From Allorhizobium undicola ORS 992 = ATCC 700741 (GTDB lineage: Bacteria; Pseudomonadota; Alphaproteobacteria; Rhizobiales; Rhizobiaceae), in contig NZ_JHXQ01000009.1 in the NCBI RefSeq assembly GCF_000621665.1, forward strand, positions 62,001 to 126,000: DNA of 64,000 nucleotides, written 5' to 3'. Within the stretch, counting starts at the first letter, position 1. Each line of letters starts with the position of its first letter. A program made the position numbers and the translations under genes. The notes below the pieces were generated by a model. The model had not been told where the DNA came from, ran no database searches, and saw only the letters and a program-made list of their open reading frames with translations. Of the stretch, positions 9,053 through 19,300 are shown piece after piece.

Positions 9053-9706
9053 ATGGAAGAACGGGTGAGGGGGGAACGAGACGCGCCGATACGCGAACAA
9101 GGGGAAGACTCTCGTCTCTCCGGCATTTTGCGGAGGCTTGCCGGCGATGAGAGCCGCGAGCGTATTTCCATAGGCGACCTGTTCGACGCAATGGGTGACA
9201 GGGCCTTCGGGGCGCTGATCCTGATTTTTGCACTTCCCAACATTATTCCAACACCGCCGGGAACCTCTGCCGTGACCGGCGCGCCGCTGGTGTTCCTGCT
9301 GGCGCAGCTTATGCTGGGGCTGAAGCCGTGGCTGCCGCGTATCATTGCGGCGCGCTCGCTGGCGCGGGCCGATTTCGCCGCCCTCGTTCAACGCATGGTG
9401 CCTTGGCTGGAGCGCGGCGAGAGGCTTCTCAGGCCACGGCTTTCCTTTCTGGTGGAACGTCCGGCCGAACATCTGCTCGGCGCCATCGGCCTCGTCCTTG
9501 CCGTCATTCTTGCCCTGCCCATTCCGCTTGGCAATATTTTGCCCGCCATCGCGCTCACCTTGTTTGCCTTTGCCCTTCTGGAAAAGGACGGCGTCTATGC
9601 GCTTGCCGGGATGATCGTGGCAATTCTGTCGCTTGCCGTGGTCGCTGGCGTGATTTTCGCCCTGGCCAAGGCCGCCCTGCTGGTCTTTGCCGCGGCCTTT
9701 TCCTGA
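9053..9706 (+). CDS. Exopolysaccharide synthesis protein, ExoD family
   Basis: A 217-residue membrane protein with the ExoD signature: RISIGDLFDAMGDRAFGALI (about 40-60), then ALPNIIPTPPGTSAVTGAPL and LGLKPWLPRIIAARSLARAD, and several C-terminal hydrophobic helices. ExoD was linked to exopolysaccharide production and alkaline tolerance in Sinorhizobium; its biochemical role is not known. The start is uncertain: ATG 9053 has GGGGTG just upstream, while an in-frame ATG at 9026 would add nine residues. It stands alone on its strand, ahead of the UDP-sugar gene. Confidence 0.82.
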   Translation: MEERVRGERDAPIREQGEDSRLSGILRRLAGDESRERISIGDLFDAMGDRAFGALILIFALPNIIPTPPGTSAVTGAPLVFLLAQLMLGLKPWLPRIIAARSLARADFAALVQRMVPWLERGERLLRPRLSFLVERPAEHLLGAIGLVLAVILALPIPLGNILPAIALTLFAFALLEKDGVYALAGMIVAILSLAVVAGVIFALAKAALLVFAAAFS

Positions 9707-9710
9707 TCCG

Positions 9711-9729
9711 CAAGCTTCGCGAAAGCTTG
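9711..9729 (+). terminator. Weak hairpin after the ExoD-like gene
   Basis: Arms CAAGCTT (9711-9717) and AAGCTTG (9723-9729) flank a 5-base loop just after the stop at 9706. There is no T-run, so termination by this hairpin is doubtful. Confidence 0.3.
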
Positions 9730-9835
9730 TCATCGCAATCTATGGCTGGATCGCGGTGATGAATGTGTCTGATTGCTTGTTTCATGGCAGGAAGGCACTG
9801 CGACCCGCCAGATGATTTGCCATGAGGGGCGAGCA

Positions 9836-10798
9836 ATGGTCGATAAAAAGCGGATTTTGGTCACTGGCGGCGCTGGTTTCCTCGGATCGTTCCTGTGCGG
9901 CCGCCTTCTTGGCGAAGGCCACCACGTGCTGTGCCTGGATAATCTTTATACCGGCTCGATCGACAATGTGCGCGGCTTTCTCGATAATCCCCGCTTTCAA
10001 TTGATGCAGGCTGACGTGGCGGAGCCCGTTTCGGCATCGGTCGATCAGATCTACAATCTGGCCTGTGCCGCCTCTCCCGTTCACTATCAGTCCGATCCCA
10101 TCGCAACCATGCGGACAAATGTGCTGGGCGCGCTGAACCTGCTGGATCTGGCCGTCAAGTGCAATGCAAGGATCCTTCAGGCTTCGACTTCCGAGGTTTA
10201 TGGCGATCCGCTCGTGCACCCGCAGCGGGAAGACTATCGCGGCAATGTGTCGATCACCGGCATCCGCGCCTGCTATGACGAAGGCAAGCGCGCGGCCGAA
10301 ACCCTGTTTTACGATTATAACCGCATGTATGGCACGCAGGTGCGCATTGCCCGCATTTTCAACACCTATGGTCCCGGTATGCGGGCCGATGACGGCCGTG
10401 TCGTTTCGAATTTCGTCGTTCAGGCCCTGCGCGGTGAAGACCTTACCGTTTATGGCGATGGTCTTCAGACCCGCTCCTTCTGCTATCGCGACGATCTTGT
10501 CCGCGGCCTGATGGCGCTGATGAATTGCGAAGAGGCCAATGCCTTGCCGGTCAATCTCGGCAATCCGGGCGAGTTCACCATGCTGGAGCTGGCAAGCCTC
10601 GTGCTGGACATGACGGGTTCAACCTCGGGCCTGTGCTTCCAGCCGCTGCCGCAGGACGATCCCGTCCAGCGCCGTCCCGATATTGGCCGGGCAACCTCTC
10701 TGCTTGGCTGGCGCCCGGAAATCGGCCTGCGCGACGGCCTTTCTCCCACGATCCGCTATTTCACCGAAAAGCTTGGCCGTCTCGCGGTTGCCGCCTGA
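9836..10798 (+). CDS. NAD-dependent sugar epimerase/decarboxylase, UDP-glucuronate decarboxylase (UDP-xylose synthase)-like
   Basis: A 320-residue extended SDR protein. The N-terminal NAD motif is TGGAGFLGS (about 10-18). The catalytic T-S-E stretch STSEVYGDP and the active-site ACYDEGKR (a Y-x-x-x-K motif) match UDP-xylose synthases, in which the arginine of CYDEGKR is diagnostic; [20 protein letters not shown] and [17 protein letters not shown] follow. The family converts UDP-glucuronate to UDP-xylose in the cytoplasm. ATG 9836 has GAGGGG at 9824-9829; a longer frame from 9773 has no support. It lies just upstream of the repeat-protein operon and could supply a sugar donor for the glycosyltransferases there (inference). 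A dTDP-glucose 4,6-dehydratase-type activity is less likely. Confidence 0.85.
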   Translation: MVDKKRILVTGGAGFLGSFLCGRLLGEGHHVLCLDNLYTGSIDNVRGFLDNPRFQLMQADVAEPVSASVDQIYNLACAASPVHYQSDPIATMRTNVLGALNLLDLAVKCNARILQASTSEVYGDPLVHPQREDYRGNVSITGIRACYDEGKRAAETLFYDYNRMYGTQVRIARIFNTYGPGMRADDGRVVSNFVVQALRGEDLTVYGDGLQTRSFCYRDDLVRGLMALMNCEEANALPVNLGNPGEFTMLELASLVLDMTGSTSGLCFQPLPQDDPVQRRPDIGRATSLLGWRPEIGLRDGLSPTIRYFTEKLGRLAVAA

Positions 10799-10804
10799 CA
10801 TAAA

Positions 10805-10851
10805 GCATTGTCCCGAGAAAAGTGTCGTCACGTTTTTCCGTTCGGAAATGC
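10805..10851. repeat. Degenerate palindromic intergenic element (RIME-like)
   Basis: Starts GCATTGTCCCGAGAAAAGTG and ends CGTTCGGAAATGC, a worn version of the element seen at 24484-24528 and 63239-63282 (gcattttc...gaaaatgc with a central GAAAAGTG/ACCGG core). It lies 6 bases after the SDR gene. Confidence 0.45.
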
Positions 10852-11114
10852 CCATAAGGCCGGGCTGAAGGTTTCATTGCCATTTCCCGCCACGCGGTTG
10901 TGCTTTGGCGCAATTTTTCCGGAATGCTTTGTTTTTCAAGGATTGTCAGAGGTTTCTTTCTAATCCTGTGGCTGCAATCACGTGTGGAAAATTGCAATCA
11001 CGCAAGCCTCACAACAGCTTCATTGCCTAGTTTTGCGATGATTATGTCGCAAAAGTATTCGGCCTTTTAGCGTCGCCGGCCTTTTTATTGACGCCTTACA
11101 AACGGGGATTTGCC
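10852..11114 (+). promoter_or_regulatory. Upstream region of the giant repeat-protein gene, with direct and inverted repeats
   Basis: With the repeat element before it, this makes a 316-base gap without a gene. Two identical decamers TGCAATCACG lie at 10973-10982 and 10993-11002, exactly 20 bases (two helical turns) apart. Downstream is a perfect inverted repeat TTTTGCGA (11031-11038)/TCGCAAAA (11047-11054), 61 bases before the start codon. Both look like binding sites for a dimeric regulator. No confident -35/-10 pair was found. Confidence 0.55.
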
Positions 11115-14100
11115 GTGGCTACCAGCGCAAAGACAACGACAGCATCATCGATTGCCAGCGTAAGCGGAACCTCTTCCGCCGATACCGTCATCCTGACGGC
11201 TGCCGTGAGCGGTCAATCGCTGAACCTGGGCGCGGGCTATGACCGGTTGACCCTGGGCAATTACTACAATGAATTGACCCTGCTGAACGTCGAATCGGTG
11301 CTTGGCGGCAGCAGTACGGACATCATAACCTATGATAGCGCGCTCACGTCCGGTACAATCAATCTTGGCGCGGGCAGCGACAGCGTCACCTTCTCCGATT
11401 ATGGCGCGACGGCCACCATTGCCAATGTCGAAACGATCACCGGCGGCGCCACGAACGATTACATCACCTTTTCCGCACAGGCGCTTGGCACCTATATCGA
11501 TATGGGTGACGGCAGTGACCGCGTTCTCCTGGGCAAATACGATAACCGGGTGACGGTTCTCAATGCCGAAACGGTGGTCGGCGCGACGAAAATCGACATT
11601 GTCTACATGGAAAACGAGGACAGTGAGACAACGCGCCGCGTCGATCTGGGAACGGGCAATGACTATGTCAATCTCGGCGACAGTGGTGGCACGGTTTACG
11701 TGTCCAATACGGAGACGATCGTGTCGGGCGATGGCGATGACAAGATCGTCATCAGCACCTCCACCTCCAATGTTTCCGTCAATGTAGGCGATGGCGATGA
11801 TATCGTCTCGCTTTCCTCCTATACGAACAAATTGACGATCAGCAATGCCGAGACGATCATTGGCGGCAAAAGCGCCGATTACGTTACGCTGGGCAGTGCG
11901 TTTACGGGTGGCTATATCTCGCTCGGTACAGGCAATGATACGCTGGTGCTCGGCAATTACGCCAATACCGTAAGCCTCTATGGTACCGAAACCATCTATG
12001 GTGGCACGGGTAGCGATACGATCTATCTTCAGGAAGCGCAGTCAGGCGGCTTGATCGATCTGGGTTCGGGCGCCGATACCCTTGTGTTCAGCAACAAGGG
12101 CGGCACGGCCACGATCAAGAATATCGAAACGGTGATCGGCGGATCGTCCAAGGAATATCTCGTCTATTCGACACAGATCACTGGCGGCCTTATCGATCTC
12201 GGCGACGAGGGCGACCGGGTAACGCTGGCGAAATACAACAACACCGTCACCTTTGCCGATGTCGAAACCATCACCGGCAATGTCTCGAATGACATTGTCA
12301 CCCTTTCGACGGAACTGACCAAGGGCTCCATCAACCTTTCCACGGGGCTCGACAAGCTGACATTGGCCGATGGCGACAATTCGCTGGTTCTGAGCGGTGT
12401 CGAAACGCTGATCGGCGGCGATGGCGATGAGATCATCAGCTTCACTGCGTCAAGTTCCGGCACCTATATCGATATGGGCGATGGTGACGACAAGCTTACC
12501 ATCACCGGCACTGGCAAGACGATGACCATTCTCAACACGGAGACGATCCTGGGAACGTCTTCGAGCGAGATCATTCTTTACAAGTCGCAATTGACCGGGG
12601 GCCTGATTTCGCTCGGCTCCGGCAATGACAAGCTGATGCTGTCGGCCTATAGCAACACGCTCTCTTACGCTTCAATCGAGACGGTGATCGGCAATACGGG
12701 CTCGGATGAGGTCTATATCACCAGCGCCCTTGCGGGCGGTTTCGTCGATCTCGATTCCGGCAACGACACGCTCACCATCCTGAAGGGTGGAACGCTGACC
12801 GTGCGCAATACCGAGACGATCCTGGGCGACGATGCAACCGATGTCATCAAGTTCGACCGGGCGGCCCAGGGCGTCTATATCGATCTTGGCGAAGGGTCCG
12901 ATAGCGTTACCTTTACCGATTACGTCAATACGGCCACCATTCTAAACGCGGAAACGATCACGGCAGGCTCGTCCAGTGACGTCATCACGCTTGGCACCGC
13001 CATTACGGCCGGAACCATCGATCTCGGCAAGGGTCTGGACAAGCTGACCATCGGGGATGACGGAGGCACGCTGACGGCCGTCAATATCGAAACCGTGATC
13101 GGCGGCTCCTCTGACGATTCCGTCACACTGTCCGGCACGGTCACGATCGGCACCGTGGATCTCAAGGATGGCGACGATATTCTGACCATGAGCGGTACGG
13201 GCACGATTTCGGTTGCCAATGTCGAGACGCTTGTGGGTGGAACTGGCACGCAGAAGATCATTCTGACGAGCGCCTTTGCTGGAGACATCGATCTTCTCGA
13301 CGGCACCGACGCCATTACCATGGCCAATGTCGCCAGTGGCAGCCAGAACCTGATTACCGTGTCGAATGTCGAAACGATCACCGGCGGTACCGGCAGCGAT
13401 GTCGTGGTTGTCAACTCGCTCAGCGCCGCCGCGCAGATCGACCTCGGCTCTGGCAGCGACAAGTTGCAGTTCCTGGATACGGGCGGAACCGTAACGGCGG
13501 TGAATATCGAAACCATCATCGGCGGCATCAGTTCGGAAACGATCATTTTCAACGCATCCGTAACCGGTGTCACCATCGATCTGGGTGACGGCACCGATGT
13601 CGTCACCTTCGCCAACTATGCCAATACCGCGACCATTTCGGATGTGGAAACCATCACCGGCGGCACCAATATAGACGTTGTCACGCTGGGATCCGGCACG
13701 ACGGGCATGACCATCAACCTCGGCAATGGTCTGGATTCGCTGACATTGTCTTCGGAGGGCGGCACGGTCACGATTGCCAATATCGAAACGCTGACGGGTT
13801 CGGCGGTTGACGATATCGTCACGCTGTCCTCCTACATGACCGGCGGCACCATTTCGCTGGGCGACGGCAATGACCAGCTCATCATCGGCGATGTCGGCGG
13901 TACGGCGACGATTTCCGGCGTGGAGACCGTTACGGGCGGCACGTCGAAGGATCTCATTACCCTTGCCGCGGGGGCTTCCGCCTATATCGCGCTTGGCGAT
14001 GGCGCCGATGGCGTGATCCTGTCCAGTTCCGGCAACTCGGTGACAGTCTCTGGTGTCGAAACCATCACCGGCGGCGCGGGCAATGATTATGTGGAATTTG

Positions 14101-15725
14101 CCGATGCCGTCACCGGCGGCATTCTCAACATGGGCGCGGGCACCGACAAGCTGAAGCTTGCCGCTGCCGGCGGAACGCTGACGGTCTACTCGACCGAATC
14201 CATTCTGGGCGATGTCGGCTCCGACGTCATTACGCTCGGTGAACAGATTACCGGCGGCTTCATCGACCTGAATTCGGGCAACGACGCGCTGGTCCTGTCC
14301 TCGTCGAACAATACGGTGACGGTGCAGAACCTGGAGACGGTGACGGGCGGCTCGCTGCAAGACAGCATCTATCTCTCCGGCACCTATACGGGCGGCGTCC
14401 TCGATCTTGGCAGCGGCACCGATATTCTGACCTTCGGCTCCAGCGCGGCAACCGTGACGGTTGCCAATACCGAAAGCATTACCGGCTCTACGGGCGATGA
14501 CCGGCTGACCATCAGCGGCTCGCTGGGCGGTGCGAATATCGATCTGGGCAGCGGACAGGATACGCTGATCTGGAGTTCGGGTCTGACGGCAACCATTTCC
14601 AATATCGAGACCGTTTCGGGCGGTTCGAATGCCGACATGATCACGCTGGCGACCCAATGGGTCAGCGGCTACATCGATCTTGGTGACGGAACCGACAAGC
14701 TGACGCTTGCCGATGCGGCCAATACCGTGACGGTGGCCGGAGCCGAGACCATTATCGGCCAGTCCTATGCCGATTACATCGCCATAAACAGCGATACCTA
14801 TTCCGGTTATCTTTCGCTTGGTTCCGGCACCGATGAGGTCAAGCTCGCCAGCTCGTCCAGCACGGTGACGATCCTGGGGGTCGAGACGATCACCGGCGGT
14901 TCGGGTGCCGACCGCGTGACGATCGGCGAGGCCGCGACGGGCATGGAACTCAACCTTGGCGACGGGACGGATGTGGTGGTGCTGGGCAACTACACCAATA
15001 CGATCAGCATCTACAACACCGAGTCCGTGACCGGCGGCACCAATTCCGATACGGTCTATGTCAAGGATACCGAGATCTCCAACGGCCAGTTCTTCATGGG
15101 CACCGGTTCGGATTATCTGAGTTTCGAAAAGGCCGCGACCGCAACCGTGTCCAGCGTGGAAACGCTGGTGGGATCGTCTTATGACGACGCCATCACCATT
15201 TCGGGCCAGTATACCGGCGTCGCCATCGACCTTGGCAGCGGCGAAGACCACCTGACGCTGGGATCGGCCTCCACCCTGACCACGGTGAATATCGAATATG
15301 TGACGGGCAGCACCGGCGCCGATTATATCGTGCTTTCCGGCAGCACCAACACAACCGTCGATCTGGGGACTGGCAACGATACGCTGTTCATGTCCACCGG
15401 CTCGGATACGGTGACGGGCGGATCGGGTTCGGACCTCTTCACCTTCACCTCCACCAGCCAGTCCAGCACGTCGAGCCCGGACAAGATCACCGATTTCGTG
15501 AACGGCGAGGACAAGCTTGTCTTCTCCGGTCTGCTGAGCGGCACCTTCACCTATCTGGGCACGTCCACGACGCTTTCGGCCACCGGCAATTCGCAGGCCT
15601 ATTTCGTCAACGATACCGCAACCCTCTATGTGGACACCAATGGCGACGGCACGGTGGACATGCAGATGACATTGTCGGGGAAAACCGCCGACAACATGTC
15701 CGCAAGTGACTTCCGCTGGAGTTGA
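11115..15725 (+). CDS. Giant tandem-repeat protein with RTX/serralysin-like C-terminus, predicted type I secretion substrate
   Basis: A 1536-residue acidic protein with no N-terminal signal peptide and no cysteine that I can see. From about residue 25 to 1430 it is about 30 repeats of roughly 46 residues. Each has a half of type IDLGxGxDxLxL and a half of type NxETITGGxxxDxIxL, so a glycine/aspartate turn recurs about every 23 residues. The C-terminus (from about 1415) changes to GGSGSDLFTF, KITDFVNGEDKLVFSG and an EF-hand-like DTNGDGTVDM, ending ASDFRWS; this is the pattern of serralysin/RTX C-terminal domains exported by type I systems. GTG 11115 is chosen because GGGGA (11104-11108) precedes it; the frame stays open to TTG 11088. 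It heads an apparent operon with DUF6165 and TPR-glycosyltransferase genes. Likely extracellular or surface-bound, perhaps calcium-dependent; the exact role (adhesin, surface layer, matrix protein) is unknown. Confidence 0.85.
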   Translation: MATSAKTTTASSIASVSGTSSADTVILTAAVSGQSLNLGAGYDRLTLGNYYNELTLLNVESVLGGSSTDIITYDSALTSGTINLGAGSDSVTFSDYGATATIANVETITGGATNDYITFSAQALGTYIDMGDGSDRVLLGKYDNRVTVLNAETVVGATKIDIVYMENEDSETTRRVDLGTGNDYVNLGDSGGTVYVSNTETIVSGDGDDKIVISTSTSNVSVNVGDGDDIVSLSSYTNKLTISNAETIIGGKSADYVTLGSAFTGGYISLGTGNDTLVLGNYANTVSLYGTETIYGGTGSDTIYLQEAQSGGLIDLGSGADTLVFSNKGGTATIKNIETVIGGSSKEYLVYSTQITGGLIDLGDEGDRVTLAKYNNTVTFADVETITGNVSNDIVTLSTELTKGSINLSTGLDKLTLADGDNSLVLSGVETLIGGDGDEIISFTASSSGTYIDMGDGDDKLTITGTGKTMTILNTETILGTSSSEIILYKSQLTGGLISLGSGNDKLMLSAYSNTLSYASIETVIGNTGSDEVYITSALAGGFVDLDSGNDTLTILKGGTLTVRNTETILGDDATDVIKFDRAAQGVYIDLGEGSDSVTFTDYVNTATILNAETITAGSSSDVITLGTAITAGTIDLGKGLDKLTIGDDGGTLTAVNIETVIGGSSDDSVTLSGTVTIGTVDLKDGDDILTMSGTGTISVANVETLVGGTGTQKIILTSAFAGDIDLLDGTDAITMANVASGSQNLITVSNVETITGGTGSDVVVVNSLSAAAQIDLGSGSDKLQFLDTGGTVTAVNIETIIGGISSETIIFNASVTGVTIDLGDGTDVVTFANYANTATISDVETITGGTNIDVVTLGSGTTGMTINLGNGLDSLTLSSEGGTVTIANIETLTGSAVDDIVTLSSYMTGGTISLGDGNDQLIIGDVGGTATISGVETVTGGTSKDLITLAAGASAYIALGDGADGVILSSSGNSVTVSGVETITGGAGNDYVEFADAVTGGILNMGAGTDKLKLAAAGGTLTVYSTESILGDVGSDVITLGEQITGGFIDLNSGNDALVLSSSNNTVTVQNLETVTGGSLQDSIYLSGTYTGGVLDLGSGTDILTFGSSAATVTVANTESITGSTGDDRLTISGSLGGANIDLGSGQDTLIWSSGLTATISNIETVSGGSNADMITLATQWVSGYIDLGDGTDKLTLADAANTVTVAGAETIIGQSYADYIAINSDTYSGYLSLGSGTDEVKLASSSSTVTILGVETITGGSGADRVTIGEAATGMELNLGDGTDVVVLGNYTNTISIYNTESVTGGTNSDTVYVKDTEISNGQFFMGTGSDYLSFEKAATATVSSVETLVGSSYDDAITISGQYTGVAIDLGSGEDHLTLGSASTLTTVNIEYVTGSTGADYIVLSGSTNTTVDLGTGNDTLFMSTGSDTVTGGSGSDLFTFTSTSQSSTSSPDKITDFVNGEDKLVFSGLLSGTFTYLGTSTTLSATGNSQAYFVNDTATLYVDTNGDGTVDMQMTLSGKTADNMSASDFRWS
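11190..15400 (+). repeat. About 30 tandem coding repeats of roughly 138 bases
   Basis: Counted by the recurring [V/A/T/I]E[T/S][I/V/L] stretch (for example NVETITGG, AETIIGG, TESVTGG), 30 copies are visible. A measured interval, NVETITGG to NAETVVGA, is 46 residues. Repeats are diverged at DNA level, so no long exact copies are obvious by eye, which argues for an old array under purifying selection rather than recent slippage. Confidence 0.85.
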
Positions 15726-15744
15726 TGGCGCGCTTGCGGCCATC
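15724..15744 (+). terminator. Intra-operon hairpin after the repeat-protein gene
   Basis: GATGGC (15724-15729) pairs with GCCATC (15739-15744), with inner CGC/GCG pairs. It overlaps the repeat-protein stop codon and is followed by only a short T-rich stretch. It may partly terminate or stabilise the mRNA, letting the giant protein be made in excess over the downstream enzymes (inference). Confidence 0.4.
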
Positions 15745-15776
15745 TACTTTCAGTCCAGACGAATCGGAGAACTGCA

Positions 15777-16172
15777 ATGATTGAGGTTCCGGTCTCTTGG
15801 GGTGAGTTGATCGACAAGATCACCATCCTTCAGATCAAGGCGGATCGTATTGCCGATGCGGGCAAGCGCGCCAATGTTGAGCGCGAGCTTGCGCTGCTTA
15901 CCGAGAAACTTCAGCCTGTGGCCACCCACGAAGCGGTGGGCGCGGTGATGAAGGACCTGCGGGAGGTGAATACGGCCCTGTGGGTTATCGAGGATGACAT
16001 CCGCGATTGCGAACGCGAGGGCGATTTCGGCAGCCGCTTCATCGAGCTTGCGCGCTCGGTCTACATCACCAACGACCGGCGCGCCGAGCTGAAGCGGGAC
16101 ATCAACGTGGCGCTCGGCTCTGGCATCATCGAGGAAAAGTCCTACAAGCCCTATGCCGCGACGGGCACTTGA
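15777..16172 (+). CDS. DUF6165 family protein
   Basis: A 131-residue soluble protein beginning MIEVPVSWGELIDKITILQI, with an all-helical, charged pattern (KADRIADAGKRANVERELAL) and the conserved LWVIEDDIRDCEREGDFG segment near residue 62. I recognise it as a DUF6165-type protein; no biochemical function is known to me. Proteins of this type tend to sit next to TPR-glycosyltransferase genes, as here (175 bases upstream of one). GGAGAA precedes the ATG. A role as accessory factor or chaperone for the glycosyltransferases or for the repeat protein is possible but unproven. Confidence 0.75.
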   Translation: MIEVPVSWGELIDKITILQIKADRIADAGKRANVERELALLTEKLQPVATHEAVGAVMKDLREVNTALWVIEDDIRDCEREGDFGSRFIELARSVYITNDRRAELKRDINVALGSGIIEEKSYKPYAATGT

Positions 16173-16347
16173 GGGCTGACGCGAGAGGCTCTCGACCTTT
16201 TTGCGGCGGTTGCAAGCATTGGCACCGCCGCGCATAAAGATCAGGGGTGCCTGGGAACAGGCGCCGGGAAAGCAAACCAAGGCTTTGCCGGTGAACATGC
16301 GGCGGCAGGATGATCCGGTGCCGCCATGGGTTTGGGGGTAAGGCGTT

Positions 16348-19300
16348 ATGACGACGCAAATGGTTTCGCACTGCCGCTCGCTGATGGCCGAGGGGCGGGT
16401 GGACGAGGCCCTGAAGGCGCTTTTGCAGCTTCACGCGGCAGCCTCCGGCGACCCGGAGATCAGCCATCTCACGGGGCTTGCCCTGCATTTGGCCGGACGC
16501 TCGGGCGAGGCGCTGGCATTTTTCGAACAATCGCTGGAAGCCGATCCCGCGCGGGCGGGCGTGCATCAGAATTTCGCTCTGGCGCTTCTGGCGGCAGGCG
16601 AGGCGCAAAGGGCCGAGGCCCATGCCCGCAAAGCCATCGATCTCGATCCGGACAGCCTTGGCGGGCGCTCCAATCTCGTGCTGGCGCTTGTCGCGCTTGG
16701 CCGTTGGGCGGAGGCGGAAGCGGTTTGCGCGGAAATTCTTTCGGCACGGGCTGACGATCCGGTTGCACTCGCCCAGATGGGGGTAATCCGTCTGGAACTT
16801 GGCGATGCCGCCGCCGCCGAGATGCTGCTGGAGCGTTCGCTTGCCCTGCGGCCGGATGCCGAGGCCTTCTACAATCTCGGCGTCGTCCACCATCAGAGCG
16901 CCCGTCTGGAGGCGGCCATTGCCGCCTACCGGCAGGCCTTGCAGCTTGACCCGCAGCATGAGCGCGCCGCCAATAACCTTGCCGCCTGCTATCGGCTGGA
17001 AGGCGACCTGATGCGGGCCGCCAAGGTTCAGGATGCGCTCGTCAGCCTCAATCCTTCGCCCTTGCACCGCTTCAACCGAGCCTGCCTGAAATTGCTTGCC
17101 GGAGATTGGGCGGCAAGCTGGGAGGATTATGAGTTGCGCAGTCTTGCCGCGCCCGATACCTTTCCCGCCTCGCTGGCTGAAAAGCCCCGCTGGCAGGGTG
17201 AGGAGCTGGGCGAGGCGGATTTGCTGGTCGTGTGCGAGCAGGGGCTTGGCGACAGTCTGCAATTCATCCGGTTTCTGCCGCGTCTGGCCGGGCGGGCGGG
17301 CCGCATCGTTCTGGCCTGCCAGCCGCAGCTTTTCCGGTTGCTTTCCAGCTTTGCGCCGTTTCGGGAGGAGGGTGGCCGCTTCCGGCTGCATCCGCCGCAG
17401 GAGCCCTTTCCCGAATGCGCCGCCTGGGTGCCGCTCCTGTCCCTGCCGCTTATCCTTGGCCTTCAGCCGGATCAGGTGGGTGTTCGCGTTCCCTATCTGG
17501 CAGCCGAGCCGGAAAAATCTGCGCAATGGCGTGACTGGCTTGCAGGACGTGAAGCGTCGGATGGCCGCAAGGCACTGACGATCGGCCTCAACTGGCAGGG
17601 CAATCCGAAAGCCTATGGCGAGCCGGGCCGCTCGCTGCCGCTTGCCGCCTTCGCGCCCTTGGCGCAAACGGCCGGGCCGCTGCGTTTCGTGGCCTTGCAA
17701 AAGGGCGAAGCGCTTCAGGAAAATCCGCCCGAAGGGTTGGAGCTTCTCGTGCCGGAAGGGCTGGATAGCAGTGACGACGCTTTCCTTGATACGGCTGCGT
17801 TGATTATATCACTCGATCTCGTCATCACCTCCGATACGGCGGTGGCGCATCTGGCGGGCGCGCTTGGCAAGCCGGTCTGGCTGCTGCTGAAAAAGGGGCC
17901 GGACTGGCGCTGGGGCATGGAGGGGATGCTGACCGACTGGTATCCCACCATGCGGCTGTTCCGGCAGCGGCAGGCGGGCGACTGGGATGGCGTGATGCGC
18001 GAGGTGCAGCAGGAGTTGAAGCTGCTGCTGACTGCGCCGCGCGCGCTGGATGAGGGCCGCCCGGAGCCCGTGACGCTCGATCAGGCCATTCAGTGCCATC
18101 AGCAACGGGATTTTGCCCGCGCCGTCCGCCTTTACCGGCATCTTTTGGCGCAGGGCGTGGAACCGGCACGGGTGCTGAACCTTCTCGGCATGGCGTTGAT
18201 GGAAGCGGGTCAGCGGGGTGCAGCTGCGGCACGTCAGGGCCTGCCTTACTCGGCCCGCTCCGTTGCCCTGCAACCGAATATTCCCGATTTCTGGAGCAAT
18301 TTTGCCATTGCGCTCGATGCCTGCGGCCAGCCTGCCGATGGCTTGCGGGCCTTGCGCCATGCCCTGACCTTCAATCCCGATCACGTCACCTCGCATCTGG
18401 CGCTGGCGCGGCGGGAAACCGCGCAAGGGCGTCCGGAGGCGGCGCTTGCCAGGGCGGGGCGTGTCGTCAAGGCTTACCCCAATCTCACCCACGGCCTTGC
18501 CGCCTATGCTGCCGCCGCCCTTGCGGCCGGCCATCTCGACGAGGCGGAAGAGGCCATGCGCCGCGCCTGCCGGCTTGAGCCGAAGGTGGCTTCGCATCTG
18601 GTGCAGCTTGGCGCGATCCTCCTGAAGAAGAACCAGCCGAGGGATGCTGCCCGTGCCTGGGAGCGGGCGCTGGCGGCCCAACCGGACAATGCCGATGCCT
18701 GGAGCAATCTCGGCGTGGCCGAGCGCAACCATGGCTCAGCCGAAATTGCCGCATGGTTCCAGAGCCGCGGCACGCAAATGCAGCCGCAACACGCCGAAGC
18801 CTGGAGCAATTGCGGCATCAGCCTTCTGGATGCAGGCCGTGAAGAGCCCGCGCGCGCCGCTTTCCTGAAGGCCATCGAATGCCGCCCCGGCTATGCCGAT
18901 GCCGAGATGGCGCTGGGCATGATGCTGCTGAACGAGGGCGAGTATGGTCAGGGGCTCGACCTTTACGAGCGGCGCTTTCAGGTCGAGGTGCTGGGCATTG
19001 ATCGCAGCCGCGTGCGCCTGCCGGAATGGCAGGGCGAGGATCTGGCGGGCAAATCCATTCTGGTTCTGGCCGAGCAGGGGTTCGGCGATGCCTTTCAGTT
19101 CGTGCGCTATGTCGCGCTGCTGAAGGCGCGGGGGGCTGAACGGGTTCTGGTGGGCTGCCGCCAGAAGATTGCCGCTTTGCTGGGAACCATGCCCGGCGTG
19201 GATGGCGTGATCTGCGAAAACGATACGATCCCCCGGCTCGACTATCATATTTTCATGATGAGCCTGCCGCATCGCTTTTCCACCACGGTGGACACCATTC

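Noticed and set aside
11190-15400. Tandem repeats considered as a CRISPR array
   Set aside because: Repeats are about 138 bases, diverged, in frame and coding; there are no identical short repeats with unique spacers and no cas genes.
12942-15743. Long open frame on the minus strand (933 codons) opposite the repeat-protein gene
   Set aside because: It arises from the skewed codon use of the repetitive plus-strand gene; the translation has no domain pattern and no ribosome site.
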